From CAIYZT01 sp031385445 (GTDB taxonomy: Bacteria > Pseudomonadota > Alphaproteobacteria > Rhodobacterales > Rhodobacteraceae), in NCBI GenBank assembly GCA_031385445.1, contig JANNBM010000056.1, positions 248,001 to 312,000 of the forward strand: DNA of 64,000 bases, given 5' to 3'. The position numbers were made by a program, and so were the translations under genes. The first letter of the stretch is position 1. Each line of letters opens with the position of its first letter. The notes beneath the pieces are model-generated. The model worked only from the letters and a program-made list of their open reading frames with translations, was not told the DNA's origin and made no database searches. This document shows, piece by piece, positions 63,241-64,000 of the stretch.

Positions 63241-63506
63241 AGCCCGCCCCGCAGATTGGCCACTTCGGTCAGGCGTACGGCCAGCTGCCCGGCCTGATCA
63301 CCCTCCATCTCCTGCAACTCGCCACGGGCAATCAGACGGTCCCCGACGTAAAGCTCCACCGGGTCATCCACCCGGCGGTCCAGCGGCAGGATGGCATCTT
63401 TGCCGAGCGAAAGCAGATCGCGCACCAAAGGCCGGGCTTTGCCGACCGAAATGACAACTTCGATCGGGACTTGGGCGAAGGGGTTTGTGTCGCTTAGGTT
63501 AACCAT
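63237..63506 (-). CDS. fliN: Flagellar switch protein FliN
   Basis: An 89-residue C-ring protein, the short form: the SpoA-like domain runs VPIEVVISVGKARPLVRDLL and AILPLDRRVDDPVELYVGDR. It sits between fliH and fliP. The ATG at 63506 overlaps the fliH stop by eight bases. Confidence 0.92.
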   Translation of the reverse strand: MVNLSDTNPFAQVPIEVVISVGKARPLVRDLLSLGKDAILPLDRRVDDPVELYVGDRLIARGELQEMEGDQAGQLAVRLTEVANLRGGL

Positions 63507-64000
63507 TGTTGGGGTCCTTTCTGTTCAGGGCGAAGAAATCTTGGACGGCGCTTGCGATGCGGGCGATGGCGTCGTCCAGGTCGATCTGGGTTTCCCCGGA
63601 TTTGAAACGAATGTAGGCCGACCCCTCGCCCAACGAATCCTCGTCCAAGATCTGCACAGGCAGGCCGGAATTGTCTTCGATCAGCGCTTCAACGGCGGCG
63701 CGGGCGGCGGGGTTGATCACGACGGTGATGGGCGCTTCGGCTGTTTGCGCGGTGATCGGGCGCAAGATGTGGAGGATCATCGGCGCAAGGCTGGCCCGCG
63801 CGAGATCCGGCAGAACCCGCTCTATCACGCTGGTCAAAAGCGGCTCTAACGCGTGCAAAATGTGCTGGCGAGCTTCGTGATAGGTAAAACTAAGCGTTTG
63901 CAGAGTGCGGGCAAAATCGGCTTTGATTCGGGTCTGATCATCAGTTTGGGCTGATGCGGCATCGTCCCATCCCGCCTGATACCCCGTGTCATAGGCGGCA
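63499..64000 (-). CDS. fliH: Flagellar assembly protein FliH, N-terminus beyond edge
   Basis: Reading from the right window edge inward gives at least 166 codons of one frame, with the seen part starting AYDTGYQAGWDDAAS and including a helical YHEARQHIL region and a C-terminal beta domain (APITVVINPAARAAVEALI). It fits FliH, the regulator of the FliI ATPase, and the GYQAGWDD is its usual repeat-like part. The true start is outside the window. Confidence 0.75.
   Translation of the reverse strand, partial: AAYDTGYQAGWDDAASAQTDDQTRIKADFARTLQTLSFTYHEARQHILHALEPLLTSVIERVLPDLARASLAPMILHILRPITAQTAEAPITVVINPAARAAVEALIEDNSGLPVQILDEDSLGEGSAYIRFKSGETQIDLDDAIARIASAVQDFFALNRKDPNNG

Overview
The window comes from the chromosome of an aerobic anoxygenic phototrophic alphaproteobacterium, most likely a Rhodobacteraceae/Roseobacter-group member. 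It is GC-rich, with tightly packed operons and many ATGA/TGATG start-stop overlaps. The gene order ppaA-ppsR-bchG-pucC-like-bchP-idi running opposite to bchFNBHLM-lhaA-puhABC-hyp-acsF-puhE-hemA-cycA is typical of that group. The oxygen-dependent cyclase acsF and the redox repressor ppsR point to an oxygen-adapted phototroph.

Layout. 1-4.0 kb: cell-surface/transfer-type genes (a DegT-like protein, a glycosyltransferase, a GNAT/FemAB-like protein, a methyltransferase) after a gene cut by the left edge. 4.0-8.8 kb: an envelope and stress block on the minus strand, rnd-kdsD-lptC-lptA-lptB-hpf-ptsN in transcription order. 9.1-14.4 kb: a serine-cycle island, with malyl-CoA lyase and an atypical LuxR-type regulator on minus and sgaA-mtkA-mtkB on plus. 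14.5-37.2 kb: about 23 kb of photosynthesis gene cluster in two divergent arms around the ppaA/bchF promoter region. Four TGT-N12-ACA palindromes, the PpsR/CrtJ consensus, lie at the bchF/ppaA intergenic region and across the bchG start. The right arm ends in cycA and a strong terminator. 37.3-38.3 kb: an insertion-sequence graveyard with decayed IS6-type and IS3-type transposases. 38.3-48.4 kb: accessory metabolism (GST with a YafY-type regulator; IclR with a class III aminotransferase, divergent PuuC-like aldehyde dehydrogenase and UPF0261 protein; a DUF1501/DUF1800 pair; a GntR/FCD regulator). 48.8-56.4 kb: a type I secretion operon for a large Bap-like adhesin containing 49 uninterrupted Gly-Asp/Glu dipeptides. 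56.4-64 kb: flagellar genes motB-flgE-flgK-flgL-flgI (+) and fliH-fliN-fliP (-), running off the right edge.

How the parts work together. The serine-cycle genes would allow one-carbon or glyoxylate assimilation and sit directly beside the light-harvesting programme. In the photosynthesis cluster, hemA and acsF/bchH feed Mg-tetrapyrrole synthesis, bchNBL and bchF modify the ring, and bchG/bchP with idi supply and attach the tail. PuhABCE and LhaA assemble the reaction centre/LH1, and cycA returns electrons to it. The adhesin secretion operon lies next to flagellar genes, suggesting a swim/attach locus, although no c-di-GMP regulatory gene is visible here.

Nothing in the window is a clear, wholly undescribed system. 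The most unusual items are the GD/E-repeat adhesin, the PpsR boxes placed over the bchG start codon, the IS graveyard flanking the photosynthesis cluster, and the serine-cycle/photosynthesis adjacency with a degenerate receiver-domain regulator. All family assignments come from reading the sequence; no database search was run.
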